Assembly (NCBI GenBank): GCA_039545355.1
Contig: BCJJ01000002.1
Coordinates: forward strand, 1,459,518-1,523,517
Direction: 5' to 3'
DNA from: Trichosporon coremiiforme
Taxonomy: Eukaryota; Basidiomycota; Tremellomycetes; Trichosporonales; Trichosporonaceae
DNA: 64,000 nucleotides
Shown: piece by piece, positions 12,025 to 22,789 of the stretch
Numbering within the stretch: position 1 is the first letter of the stretch
How the letters are laid out: each line of letters opens with the position of its first letter
Position numbers and translations under genes: made by a program
The notes under the pieces: model-generated
What the model saw: the letters and a program-made list of their open reading frames with translations, nothing else
Database searches by the model: none
Told to the model about the DNA's origin: nothing

Positions 12025-12997
12025 GATGGTGATCGAGTTGTTTGCGTCGGGTGTCGGGGGATTAAGGCTTGATCTAGGTGACGAAGAATGGGAAAGGAGG
12101 GGAGGGAGTAGGAGGGTTCTCTAAAGGCTATGTCGATCGGCGGGTACCGGCGGGTGGGTCTCGTCGAGAGGCGAAAGAGTGTGCGGGTTCTCGGGTCGAG
12201 GCGCGACCGGAATCAACACGTTTGTGTTCGCTGGACGGGGCCTGGTGTTCGGTATGTGTGTTATCGGTGAGGAGAGTGGCCACACGATTCGACAGAATAA
12301 GAGTGGTTGTATGAATTTTTGGTGTAGGCAAGGAGAAGGGGATGAATGACAGGAGAGCGTATGGGTGTAGTGAGGATGTATCAACAAGGCAGGCGAAAGT
12401 GGTAATAGCCAGCGATCTGGGCGCACTGGGCGAGTGTGGTGCAGGGTGGTGGGTGCAGGGTCCCGCGCCCAGCGTCCGTAGAATGCTCAGCGCTAGGCGT
12501 CTGGACCTTGGTACCAGTAAGCGGGACCAAACTCAGTGGACTTGTCCCACTCGGGGTATGGAGACGACGCACCTTCCTGCCAGACGGGGCGATTCGCGGG
12601 CGTTGCTTCCGCCCGCCCTGACCCCAACTGGAACCTCCTCTCCCAATGGACATCCCCGGCCCCGCACTGGCATACCGGCCACTACACTGATTACTCGGCC
12701 ATCAACAATCAACCGCGACTGCTGCTTCAACGCATATCGTGTGAAAAATCACTTTCTCAGATTAGTGGTAACATCAATGTTGTGTTTTGTGTATCTGCTT
12801 CTGTATCCTCGGCTGAGCAATAGTGCTCCAAGGTTGAGGTTCTATTTTCCAGCCTGCCCAATTAACCGGCGATCACCGAGCCCATACAGTGTGTTTGATC
12901 GCCGATATCAGACACTTGCCGCAGTCACCCAGTGACACAGCAGTCGTGTCTTCCTTGTATCCTGTCTTTGTGCCTTCCTCACTCTATACTGACCCCC
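12025..12997. promoter_or_regulatory. Divergent promoter region, Whi2-like and Gfo/Idh/MocA genes
   Basis: About 970 bp between two divergent starts. No coding ORF is convincing. GC content drops around 12700-12900, where T-rich stretches (TTGTGTTTTGTG) could be nucleosome-poor promoter DNA of the oxidoreductase gene. No specific operator is recognised. Confidence 0.45.
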
Positions 12998-14413
12998 ATG
13001 AGCGGAGACAAAGTCCTCGGCATCGCCGTACGTAATCCTCCTGCTGCGCATGCTGACTCTAGATCGTCGGCGTCGGCCTCGTCGCCTTGAACACCCATGT
13101 ACGCTGTCTTGACCGTCGCTGTCAGCCGCTGACCTCAGATCCCGAACCTGCAGCTTTGCTCGCACATGTTCAAGGTGAAGGCGCTGGTCGATGTCTCTCA
13201 GGGTGCGCTCTCGCACGCATCAGCCAAGTTCGCCATCCCTCAGGACCGGACGTACAGCAGCGTGGACGACATGCTCGCGAACGCAAGCGACATCGACCTC
13301 GTCATGGTCATGAGTGCCGAGTGAGCTGCTCCACGGTGACGGCTAGCTGACACGCAGCGAGTACCACGTCGAGCAGACCGTCAAGTCCCTGCGGGCAGGG
13401 AAGGATGTGTTTGTCGAGAAGCCCATGGCTCTGAGCCTCGAGGGCGCCGAGGAGATTGAGCGCGTGCAGAAGGAGACGGGTAAGATCGTCTTTGTCGGCT
13501 TCATGCGCCGGTACGCCGAGGCCTTCCTCCGTGTGAAGGACGTCGTGCAGAAGACCCCCAAGGGCGAGATCAACTACGGTAAGCTAGAAAAATGACCTCT
13601 AGCTGACGGCAGTGCGCGTGCGGGACATTATCGGCGACAACGCCTTCTTCGTCGCCGAGAGCGGCGCGTTCCCGCGCAGCTTCTTTGGTAAGTTATGTTG
13701 CTACCGTGTAGCTGATGTCCAGATACGCCCGCCGCCGCCGTCGAGGACAGGAAGAAGCGCGCCGAGCAGATGATGCAGCAGGCTCTCGGCGAGCGTGCCG
13801 GCAATCCCGCCGATGTGGAGACGTACCGCCTGCTGGCGTCGCTGTCGAGCCACGACCTGAGCGCCATGCGCGAGCTGATCGGCATGCCGCAGAGCGTCAT
13901 TGGCGCCCAGCGCAGTCCAGATGGGCAGTGGATCTGGGCCATGTTTCAGTAGTGCGTACCTTAAGCTTGCCATGTGCAGTGCAGCTGACGTTAGCGACGG
14001 CTTCGTCGCGTACTACGAGGTCGGGATCGACAACACGCCCATCTTCGACGCGCACATTGAGGTGTACACGAAGAGCCAGCGTGCCAAGGTGTCCTACGAC
14101 ACGTGAGTCTTTCTCTTGAGAGCAGTCAGCCAGTGTTGTTTGCTGACCCCAGACCCTTCGTGAAGGGCCTTCCGATCACGGCCACGCTGCAGACCCGCCG
14201 GGAGAATGGCGACTTTGTCGAGGAGACGATCCGCCCCACGTACGAGGACGCATTCATGCTCGAGTACCGTCATCTCTACGCTGCAGTGGCCGAGGGCAAG
14301 CCAGTGAAGACGACGCCGGCGGATGGTAAGCTCACCTTGGGCGCTGGAGCTGACGTACAGCGAAGGAGGACCTCGTGTTGTTCAAGATGGTCATGGACGC
14401 GCTCAAGCTGTAG
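12998..14413 (+). CDS. Gfo/Idh/MocA family NAD(P)-dependent oxidoreductase
   Basis: Nine exons: 12998-13027, 13063-13098, 13139-13320, 13358-13578, 13613-13687, 13723-13951, 13995-14102, 14153-14325, 14361-14413; 368 residues. All eight introns are 34-50 nt and most end in GCTGAC plus a short tail and CAG/TAG. The N-terminal Rossmann fold (IVGVGLVA) and the EKPMALS motif at 103-109, whose Lys acts in catalysis in this family, identify it. The C-terminal half is the usual alpha/beta substrate domain. Relatives act on inositol, glucose or other polyols; the substrate cannot be read here. Two early exons of 30 and 36 nt would be easy to miss. Confidence 0.92.
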
Positions 14414-14555
14414 ACACTCTCGGCTGGGCAGCTCAGCTAGGGACTTGAGCGTGAAGAGCATGATGCATGAAAGTGATGATACAGATGAACGTGATTACAA
14501 CTACCGCCTTCCTTCTCCGCTCCTTCAGCGCCGTCGTCCTGTTGCAGAGCACCGT

Positions 14556-15584
14556 CTAAATGAGGAACCCATCATCCTCCAAATCGAGCTCAGGCAGCTC
14601 CACATCCATCTCAAAGCTGAGTTCGAACCCCTCATCAGGCTCGGGCGCGAACGCCTGCCGCATAAGCCGTCGTTCAGTGACAGCCGTGCGGTGCGTCTCG
14701 GGGCTCGGCGTCCACCGCTCAGCCTCCTCGTCCGCCTTCGAATGGCACTCGTCCGGGTCCTCGAGCACACTGATCTTCCTCTTCTCTTTCTTGACCGGGT
14801 ACGGATGGGTGGAGTACGGGTGCCCAGTTGCGGGCTGGGCCGTTGGCGGCTCAGGAAGGGGAGGCAGGCGCCTGCGCCGGCCCGCGATGCCGATCTGGGC
14901 CCGCGGCGTGACTGGCGGCGGTTTGGTTCGTTTCGTCGTAGCCCCAAGGCCAGCGAGACGCTCGCGCTCACTCTCGTTCAGTTCGAAAGGGTTCGACTCG
15001 GGCGAGAACAGGTTGCGACGGACGGGGCCTAGTGGTGTCCTTGGCGCGGACCTGGCTGCCTTGGAGGCAGGTGCCTTAGAGGGTGCGTCTGGCGGTGGCT
15101 TCGTGTTGACATTCGTGGACGAGGAGGGCGGGGCAGTGTTCTGCCGCCGCGGCTCGGGACGGGGCAGTGGACGGCCCAGAATCGGCCGCGTCTGCGCCGC
15201 CTGCTCGCTGATCTGCCCCAAAGCCGCACGCCGGACTGTCTTGCCCGGCACTGCTGCTGCGGAGGACGCTTCGCCGAGCCCGAGCGCCCTCCGGCTCCCC
15301 TTCTCCTTGACCTCTGTCGCTCGGCTAGGGACGGCATTCTCGTCTCTCGTAGCTGTCCTTCTTGTACGCCGAACGGCGCTGGCGCTGGAGGCAGTGGTGG
15401 TGGTGGTCCGACTGGGTGTCGTCGTGCATGATACCGAGGCGCTGTGCGCGTGGGTGTTTGTCGAGGAGCGCAGGACGTTGGCCCTCGTCGAGCTGCCTAG
15501 GGGTGTGCGAGAATCGCCCGGCCGCCGCGCGGGAGTGTTCTCGTCGTGTGTTCGCCGGCGCTTCGTCTCTTCTCGGTAGACCAT
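14556..15584 (-). CDS. Securin-like candidate: disordered protein with APC/C degron-like motifs
   Basis: A single 342-residue ORF, rich in Pro, Arg, Ser and Thr with no globular domain. The N-terminus has a DEN tripeptide at about 14-16, then RTPLGSS, and further on a second DEN, RRALGLGEA and RAALGQISE, the last matching the destruction-box form RxxLxxI. The C-terminus is acidic and hydrophobic (LSFEMDVELPELDLEDDGFL). This order (KEN/DEN-like box, D-box, basic disordered middle, acidic tail) is that of securins such as Cut2/Pds1, which inhibit separase until anaphase. Securins share little sequence, so this is inference from layout. A B-cyclin is excluded because no cyclin box follows. It could be another APC/C substrate. 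Confidence 0.5.
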   Translation of the reverse strand: MVYREETKRRRTHDENTPARRPGDSRTPLGSSTRANVLRSSTNTHAHSASVSCTTTPSRTTTTTASSASAVRRTRRTATRDENAVPSRATEVKEKGSRRALGLGEASSAAAVPGKTVRRAALGQISEQAAQTRPILGRPLPRPEPRRQNTAPPSSSTNVNTKPPPDAPSKAPASKAARSAPRTPLGPVRRNLFSPESNPFELNESERERLAGLGATTKRTKPPPVTPRAQIGIAGRRRRLPPLPEPPTAQPATGHPYSTHPYPVKKEKRKISVLEDPDECHSKADEEAERWTPSPETHRTAVTERRLMRQAFAPEPDEGFELSFEMDVELPELDLEDDGFLI

Positions 15585-16090
15585 GGGTGTCGCCCCTAGT
15601 AGTGATGGAGTTTACAGTTGGCGAAGCTCGGTTCACATCTTGGGGCCAGGACGGCCTTGTTTGGCCCCCTCTGCGAAATCAGTCACGCCAAGGGACGATC
15701 CCAGCTCTACCACATGGAATTACGTAAATTAGTGATCCGTCATCGAACGTCGCTCTCAGGTTGTGGCGTGTTCCGGGCTGTATCTGTGTGGCTTCTCGAC
15801 CTGAATTGAACGACTGGACCAACTGATATGCACCACCCATCGCGGACATCGCTCGGTGCTCGTCGATAAAGTCCTGTACATAAACCCATAATTGACACCA
15901 AGAATCGCGGTTTGATTGAATGTGAGGTTTGGTTGTGTTTCTGTTACTTTAGAAGAGGAAGCAACGCGGCACAAACAGATGGCAGCTGGGCTGCGAGTGA
16001 AGTGGAAAGGAGGTTGCAAGGTGCGTTGAATGAATAATGAGGTGGTTGCCGTGTGCAAATACAAAGTAGAGAGTCCGTTACGAATAGAAA
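15585..16090. other. Intergenic region between securin-like and mucin-like genes
   Basis: About 500 bp of lower GC. It holds the start-proximal region of the minus-strand securin-like gene and the 3' end of the mucin-like gene. No other gene or repeat is supported. Confidence 0.4.
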
Positions 16091-17701
16091 TTAGCGGGGA
16101 ATCTGCTGGCCGTACCCTGTTGAGTACTGGCCCGCACGCTCCGGCGACGAGAAGTCGTCCGTGTACGGCTGCGGCGTCGGCGCGCCGTAGTTGAACCCGT
16201 CGTACCCGCTGTTTGCTGTTGTCGTCGAAATGCCCGTGCCGGCATTGTACGTCGACTCGTGCTGTGCGTATTGGTGTGCGACGTCGTATTGCGGGTCGCC
16301 GTACGTGTGCGAAAAGTCTGGGCCTTCGGCAGCGTAGTGGTTCTGGTCGTAGCTGTTCGCGACGAAGTGGTTCGGGTCGTACCCGCCGTCGTTCGCATAG
16401 GCGTCGTTGGTCACGTACGCACTGCCCTCGGCTACCCGCTCGGGTTGCGCGCCAAGGCCAGCAACACCGGGAGCAGTCGAGGTCGAGCACGGTCGGTCAC
16501 CAGGGATCATGGGCTCGGTCAGGTGGCTCGCGTACGGGTCGTAGCCGCCAGAGGGGTCCATGTAGTCGCGCATCGCGTTAGGCTGCTCGATATCGTCGGC
16601 ACTCCCGTGAGTGGTGGCGTAGTAGCTTCCGTACTGGGTCATGGCGGGCGACTCGTCGTCATCCTCGAAGCGCGGCTGGTTCGCAGCAGCAGCAGCGGCA
16701 GCGGCGGCAGAGACGTCGCGGTCGAGCATCTGCCTCCTTCGTCGGCGGAGACCGTACCAAGCGAACGCGATGATGCCGGCAGCAACAGCGAGACCAACAA
16801 CGACGAATGTGCCAGCAACAGCTCCGGCATTATCGAAGAAGCCAGAGCCACCGTGCGCCGACGACTCTCCGGCCACACCAGTGTTCTTGACGACCTGAGT
16901 GACCGTCCAAACCTTGCCGTCGGTGCCAGTTCCGATGATAGTAGACGTCAGCTCCGAGGGAGCCGCTTTGGTCGTCATTCGGCCGTGCTCATCCGTGGTA
17001 ATGATGGAACCCAGCGTCGTCTCGATGTACGTGCTGGGGGGAGCACTCAGGGCGGATTGCGTGGGCGTGACCAGCGCCGGGTTCGAAGACGGCGTAGACT
17101 GCAGCGAAGTCTGAATCGGAGAAGAGGTCGTGGCAGACTGCGACGGCGAGATCACATTATCCGAAGACGAGGAGCCAGCGCTGCTCTGGCCATCCGTGCT
17201 GCTACTGCTTTGCGGCGGCGGTGCAGAGCTCTGGGTGTCGGAAGAGGAGGGCGAGGGCTGCTCAGAAGAAGACGGAGGACGATCGCTCTGAGTGGGCGAA
17301 TTGCTCGAGGTAGGAGGCGGCTCGGAGGACGTCGGGGGGTCTGACGAAGAAGGAGGGTCCGGGCTCTGCGTCGGCTGATGCGAGCTGCTCGTGGGAGGAG
17401 GACTCTGGGACGAGGGCTCCGGGTTTGAAGAAGACGAAGGAGGAGGGGTGTCGGAAGGTGAAGAAGAAGGGGGAGGCTCGGAGCTCGAAGGAGGTTCCAG
17501 GCTGTGAGTCGTCGAGGACTCGACGTTGGATGAAGGCTCGGTGAAGCCACCGTCCGAGGTGTCTGCAGAGTGACCACCGTCATTAGAGTTTGAGTGTGTC
17601 GAATGCGAAGGACGCGAATCAAATCCAGATTCAGATGGTGAATGAGATGGGGCATCCGTCGCGGAGGGCGAGGGTTCGGCGCGAGGCGGAAGCGTCGGCA
17701 T
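16091..17701 (-). CDS. Mucin-like single-pass membrane protein
   Basis: One 536-residue ORF. Residues 1-220 are almost entirely Ser, Pro, Thr and Gln, a stalk suited to heavy O-mannosylation. A short folded-looking part (TLGSIITTDEHGRMTT, DGKVWTVTQVV) comes before the membrane segment at about 292-317 (GTFVVVGLAVAAGIIAFAWYGL), then a five-Arg stop-transfer and a 215-residue Tyr/Asp/Gly-rich tail with a nine-Ala run. No signal peptide is visible from this ATG, so either an upstream exon is missed or the membrane segment acts as a reverse signal anchor. Layout resembles Mid2/Wsc-type wall sensors, without clear family identity. Confidence 0.7.
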   Translation of the reverse strand: MPTLPPRAEPSPSATDAPSHSPSESGFDSRPSHSTHSNSNDGGHSADTSDGGFTEPSSNVESSTTHSLEPPSSSEPPPSSSPSDTPPPSSSSNPEPSSQSPPPTSSSHQPTQSPDPPSSSDPPTSSEPPPTSSNSPTQSDRPPSSSEQPSPSSSDTQSSAPPPQSSSSTDGQSSAGSSSSDNVISPSQSATTSSPIQTSLQSTPSSNPALVTPTQSALSAPPSTYIETTLGSIITTDEHGRMTTKAAPSELTSTIIGTGTDGKVWTVTQVVKNTGVAGESSAHGGSGFFDNAGAVAGTFVVVGLAVAAGIIAFAWYGLRRRRRQMLDRDVSAAAAAAAAANQPRFEDDDESPAMTQYGSYYATTHGSADDIEQPNAMRDYMDPSGGYDPYASHLTEPMIPGDRPCSTSTAPGVAGLGAQPERVAEGSAYVTNDAYANDGGYDPNHFVANSYDQNHYAAEGPDFSHTYGDPQYDVAHQYAQHESTYNAGTGISTTTANSGYDGFNYGAPTPQPYTDDFSSPERAGQYSTGYGQQIPR

Positions 17702-20110
17702 GATGTTCGAGACGGAAGGTGATCGAGAACGATTTCCGAGATAGAGAGATCAGCAAGAGGGTGCGGTGGTCGCGTTTGAAAGGGGAGGGCGTCGGATTGA
17801 AAGTCGGGGAAGGAGCGTAGGGATAAACAAACGAGTGTGTCAGTGTAAAGAACGACGGTGTGAGGAAAAGGAGGAGAGAAGATGAGGGAGGGCGAACACC
17901 GAGGGCACGACGGCCTGTGGATGGGATAACAAGGACGAGAATGAGCAATGGAGAGGAGCAAAGCAACGGACACGAGTAGCGGAGCTGTCGACTTGGCTTG
18001 GTTCACTCGGCGGTGACATGGGAGCGCTAGTGACGCGCGAAGGACTTCGGGGCTCGCGGGCGCGCGGTTGGTGCAAGTGGACCAGGACCAGGTACCCTGC
18101 TTGTAGGGCTTTTGGTACGAGAGCCAAGGGGCACGGGAGAATCCCGTACCACGCACCCCGCATCAATGTCCAGCCAGCGCGCAAGCACGGCGCTAGCCTG
18201 GCCGCCCCCCAGCTCGCCGACCAGCGCTTTGATCCACACCCATCGTGCCCGTCACATGTTTATTTCGGGCTCTGGATTGATTGGTTGCACGCGTCGCCCT
18301 TTGCATGCTCCGATTGCAATGGGCAACTCTAATGCAGGAGAATCATGCGACACGAGTCGAGGACGCGCCGAAAACCAAGGACCAGCACGGGGTGCAGACG
18401 TGTGCGACGCTTCTTCCCCGGAGCTCCCACTGCTAAGGTTTTAGGGCGAAGGTGCGGAACCCTCCGTAGAGCCAGGGGTAGCTCCGTTCATAGAATGGGT
18501 GTTGAAGCAGTCTAACATACCTTGACTGCTCATGATAAGATGCTATAGCTCAATCAGAGCGAGAGGCGACGTTTTCGGTGTTCGAGGCGAAGCGTGGGTA
18601 TATGGGCAAAAGTGAAGGAGTGTATGAGACAGAGAGTAAGAGTGACGAGTAGTAAGGCAAATGGATAATGATAAAGGTGGGCCCAAGCGAGAATGCGGCG
18701 TTCGGTGGCGGTGACTCTAGGAGAGACTAGGAGCTGGCACTGGCAACGGGCGGCAGGAGCAGAGGGGCAGGTGTGTGGGCGGGGCGAGTCGAAGAGGCGC
18801 GAGGTCAGCGTGCCGCAGTACGTGAGGGGACCGTGTCCGAGGATAACGTCCAAGCGGCGGAATGATCAGAGATCTACAGGCTGTGTCCGTTGCTGTCGCT
18901 GCTGGTGCTGCGCGCTACAACTACGGACGGGCGCCGGGTCAGCGATCACTGTGGCGTCGGCGAGCTGGCCGTGTTCGTGCTGCGAGATGCGAGTCGCTCA
19001 GCCGGGATAACGTTTCGAACACTCGGAGTAGGTTTTCGAGCGGCGAAGTCGAAAGCAATGCAGAGGCAGTGCGCAGTCAATGGGGTCAAGAAAATGAGAG
19101 ACGGAGGGCGATGCTGAAGCGGCTCCGAAGGCTGCATGGCTTATTATGGCGGACCGCTCTCCCTGGCCATCCTGCTCCGTGCCTCCCCGTCTGAAAACTG
19201 CTCTGATGGCCGAGTGCTGTGCGTGCATGGATGTTGGTGCTGGCCGTCGTTCGCTTCATGCACCTTACGATGGCCGCTGGCTGAGGCCTAGCCTCCGAGG
19301 GTGAGCAGATATCCATCCCTCGTCCCACATCCCACTCCCACAAACCCGTCGCCTGACTTGCCTGAGATGATGCCTGATATAACTGCCGGTAGCAGGCAGC
19401 ATCAAAGCAAGGCCAGGTCGCATGGGGGCAGACGACCTTGGATGACCTGGTCTGCTGGTTCCAGACTCTGGAATCTCAGGACAACGCGGCCGTTGCAAGT
19501 TCTCTTGCGGTTAGTCTAGCCAGCGACTAAGCCCCCCCCCCAGCCATGCATGCTTCCTCGTGGACCGGCTCTTCCCTGGAGATTCCCGATCAGGCCCTGA
19601 GCCTCTTCCGTGCCTTCAAAATACCTGAATATATCAATTCACACCCATCCCTTCCTCAGGAATCTTCAGCAGGCCTCAGGCCAGGCACCCGCGCTGTCGC
19701 TCGGTGGCGCCCTCCGGGTTGTTTCCTTATATATGTACCCATCTGCCTTCCCAACACGTGATCGCAACCTGCGGAGCGTTTCTCGCGCGAGATGTGCGTG
19801 GCAATGTTGCCGACCGAGATGCAAGCACGGGCCACCTGTGACCGAACAAGCACCACCAGAGGTCGATCGCTTGGGCCGACGTGCCGATCGACAGGTGTGC
19901 GCGTGTGCGTCAATGAGCGCACGTCATATCCGTTTGCCCGGTCATCCGTACTGTGCCCCGCAGTTCTGCCTGCGGTACCACTGCCGTGGAGTCTCTGTTA
20001 TCTTTTCTGTTTTCTTCTCCCCTTATCTATCTTCACTCGCACAAAGCACACCTGGACTAACCCCACTAGTCTTAACCCAAACCCAAACCCACACTTACGT
20101 CCGACATCCA
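17702..20110. promoter_or_regulatory. Long divergent intergenic region
   Basis: About 2.4 kb between the mucin-like gene and the MTFP1-like gene. Several overlapping ORFs exist but none has protein-like composition or splice support. A C-run of ten lies near 19530. Just before the MTFP1-like ATG there is AACCCAAACCCAAACCC at about 20076-20092, a telomere-like promoter motif. Nothing else is identifiable. Confidence 0.5.
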
Positions 20111-21024
20111 ATGGCCGGAGACAAGCCCGTGATCGAGAAGGCGGAGGCGGCTGTCGAGAAGGCTGAGCGGGCCGTCGAGAAGCCCATCCAGAAGCTCGCC
20201 GACGAGGATGGTACGCGCGCAGTCCTGTCTTGGGCCGGTTATGTGCATGTGTAGAAGCTAACAGACTCTAGCCGACTCGACCGACTCCAACGTCCGTTAT
20301 GGTGTGTAGAGGGCGCGATGCTCGGCTGACCTCACAGCCGCCTACCTGCGCCGAATCCGTGACGTTGCGCGTGCCGGCTCGCGCTACACCGCGTACAGTG
20401 CGTAGAGTGCCTGGATTGCTTGCCCCAAGACCACACTGACCCTCTCAGCTTCCGACGTTGGCGAGGCGTTCCGTCCCGTTGTCCCCCCTGCTGTCGGTGA
20501 GTACCACAGTGCCGCTGCTTTTCCAAGCAACCGCAGAGCGCAAGCTCACAACAGTCACGGCCGCGTACGCTATCTCGTGGGCGTACCTGATCGGAGACGT
20601 GTCGTTCACGACGTACAAGGCGAAGGAGCAGGGTCCTACGCCTTGGGAGGCTGCGAACTTTTCTGAGCCGACTCGTCTCGGTCTCGTCGCCACGAAGCGG
20701 AGTGTGTTCCAGGCTGTCGCGTCCATGGGTCTTCCCGCGCTCACGATCCACACGGCGGTGAAGCAGGCCGCCAAGCTGTTCCAGAACTCGGCCAACGCCT
20801 CGCTCAAGCGCTGGGGCCCGACCGTCGTCGGTATCTCCATCGTCCCCGCGCTCCCGTACCTCTTCGACCACCCCGTCGAGGTCGTCACAGACCAGCTCTT
20901 CGACAAGATTGAGCACGCCATGGCTAAGCACCCCAAGGCTATCGTCCCGCCCCAGACGGCTACTGAGGCTGCCCTCGCGGCTAACAACCTCGCTAACCTC
21001 GACGACGAGAAGCGCAAGGTCTAA
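20111..21024 (+). CDS. MTFP1 (MTP18)-like mitochondrial fission process protein
   Basis: Five exons, 20111-20210, 20272-20301, 20338-20397, 20449-20496 and 20555-21024, encode 235 residues. The spliced region SNVRYAAYLRRIRDVARAGSRYTAYTSDVGEAFRPVVPPAVV carries the family signature NVRY...SDVGEAFRP, followed by hydrophobic helices (VTAAYAISWAYLIGDV; VASMGLPALTIHTAV; VGISIVPALPYLFDHPVE). MTFP1 proteins are inner mitochondrial membrane proteins that influence fission and membrane potential. The first 40 residues are a charged Ala/Glu/Lys helix with repeated EKAE/VEKP units rather than a standard presequence. Exons 2-4 are only 30-60 nt. Confidence 0.85.
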
Positions 21025-21910
21025 GCCCAAGCATTATAGAGCACTACAACATGGATACCTAGACCCACCAACACGACACATGTGCCTGTATACATTCAAA
21101 GGTCTGACTGTTATCGTACTGGAGCTGGGAACGGAACTGGTGGCAGGAAGACTGGTGGAGGCTTGTCTTGAGGCCGGTTGAGCGAGCGCGAGGTTCAGAC
21201 TCCTAGCAGCGTCGAGGGCGACACGACCTCGCGGACGCGGTGCTTCACGCGAAGGATGTTGCAGTCAAGATCGCTCTCAGCCGCAGGCAACAGGAGCGGC
21301 GACGGGGGCAGCAGCAGCAGGCGCTTCGACTTGCCGAGCGGTCTTGGTTTCAGTTTCGATACGAGCATGGCCGACTTGGGCGGTGGGGGTGGGGGAGCTT
21401 TCGCTGCTGTCAGCTGCGTAATGGAGCTTTCTAGCCTACACAGCGGCATGGTCGGCATTGCTGGTGCAGGTGACTGGTGCTGAGAGGCGCGATATCGAGG
21501 TCAGTGGATGTCAGAGGCGATGCGTGAATATAAAGCACGAGAAGGCGAATCTGCTGCGCTCAGCTCCACCTGGTCGTGTGCATGCTGCGAGAGTCGCGAT
21601 CGTCGTCAAGGACGCTGCGAGTTGCGCCCGCGTTGTGTATGAGAGCCTGTGATCGTGCGACTGCGCGAGTCTATTGTGTTCGTCTGTCGCCAAGCCGCAG
21701 TATGCATCCCGGTCCAGACTCGTGCGCTGGGTGACGAACCCGGCTCTGGGCAAGTGCCACAAGGCGGTTTTCCGCCACGTGCGCAAAATCGCCGATTGGT
21801 TCGTGCCTCCCTTGTCGAGATTTCGGCGGACGGGTGGCTGCGCTCGCATCGGGTGCAGAGAAAAGTCGGGAGGGCGAGCTTGCAACTGCATACATAAACC
21901 CACACTCAAC
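21025..21910. other. Intergenic region with a possible small minus-strand gene
   Basis: Between the MTFP1-like stop and the uS15m start. An 87-codon minus-strand ORF (21458-21195) is proline- and leucine-rich and contains an internal GCTGACAGCAG that matches the local branch-acceptor pattern near 21405, so a small spliced gene is possible. I could not settle a frame or exon map and do not recognise the product. Confidence 0.3.
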
Positions 21911-22789
21911 ATGTCGGTTCTCTTCACTGCGCTGCGGCGCGGGGCTGTCGAGGGTGAGTCTAACTCTTCGAAGCCCAAGGGCTGTAGGATCAGTGGAGCT
22001 AACTGACCAGGCTGTGCGGCCTCAAGCAGCTCGCGCCTGTTCTCGAGCTCAGCGGTCGTCGCCGAGTCGGCGCGGAAAGTGACGGCGAAGCGCAAGAGGC
22101 AGAAGGTGCTCGAGGGACGGCGGGAGGCGGCCGAGCACGCCGAGGCGACGCGTGCGGACCTGATCCTCGGCTCGCCGCTGAACCTGGGCCCGTCGGCGCT
22201 GTACGAGGGTTCCCGGCTGCAGAGGGCCGTGCTCAAGCCCGAGGACGTGTGGTACTCTCCTGCGCCGGACTATGCCTCTGGCCAGGAGCCAGAACATTAC
22301 CTGCACGGCCTTTCTGCCGCGGACCGCGAGCTCCTCTTTGGCGCGCTGCCGCACGCGACGGCCGAGCTCGCGTACGACCCGGAGCGTCCGGCCAAGTCGG
22401 CGGCTCAGGCGGCCGAGCAGCACCAGCAGACGCAGACGCTGCAGCGCATCCTGGACCTGCGCAACGCGAGCCGTGCGGGCATCGACGCCGTGAACCGGCA
22501 GCGCATCATTGAGGAGTTTGGGCGCAAGACCGAGTCGGGCGGCATCGACACGGGTAGCTCCGAGGTCCAGGCCGCGCTCATCACGCACAAGATCCGCAAC
22601 CTCTGGGAACACGTCGAGCAGAACAACCGCGACAAGCACAACCGCAAGGCTCTCCGCGTCCTCGTCCACAAGCGCGCAAAGATCCTCAAGTACTTCAAGC
22701 GGAAACACGAGCACGAGTACGACGCCCTCCTCAAGGACCTCGGCCTCGTCCGTTCCGCCGTCGAGGGAGAGCTCGTCGTGGGCATGTAA
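21911..22789 (+). CDS. Mitochondrial small ribosomal subunit protein uS15m
   Basis: Exons 21911-21953 and 22011-22789 encode 273 residues. The C-terminal S15 domain is clear: DTGSSEVQAALIT, KIRNLWEHVEQNNRDKHN and ALRVLVHKRAKILKYFK match the bacterial S15 helix bundle that binds the central domain of the small rRNA. The N-terminus (MSVLFTALRRGAVEG, then SSSSRLFSSSAVV) is a mitochondrial presequence rich in Arg and Ser. About 150 residues between presequence and S15 domain are a fungal extension. The 57-nt intron ends in AACTGACCAG. The 3' UTR begins with repeated AAACGC. Confidence 0.93.

Noticed and set aside
14556..15584. B-type cyclin, because of RAALGQIS-type destruction box
   Set aside because: No cyclin box follows; the ORF ends after an acidic tail.
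16259..17344. 361-codon plus-strand ORF
   Set aside because: Antisense shadow of the Ser/Pro-rich membrane-protein gene; Arg/Gly-rich with no protein-like pattern.
17152..18156. 334-codon minus-strand ORF overlapping the start of the mucin-like gene
   Set aside because: Arg/Leu/Pro-rich frame-shifted reading of the Ser/Pro stalk; the other frame has the membrane segment and tail.
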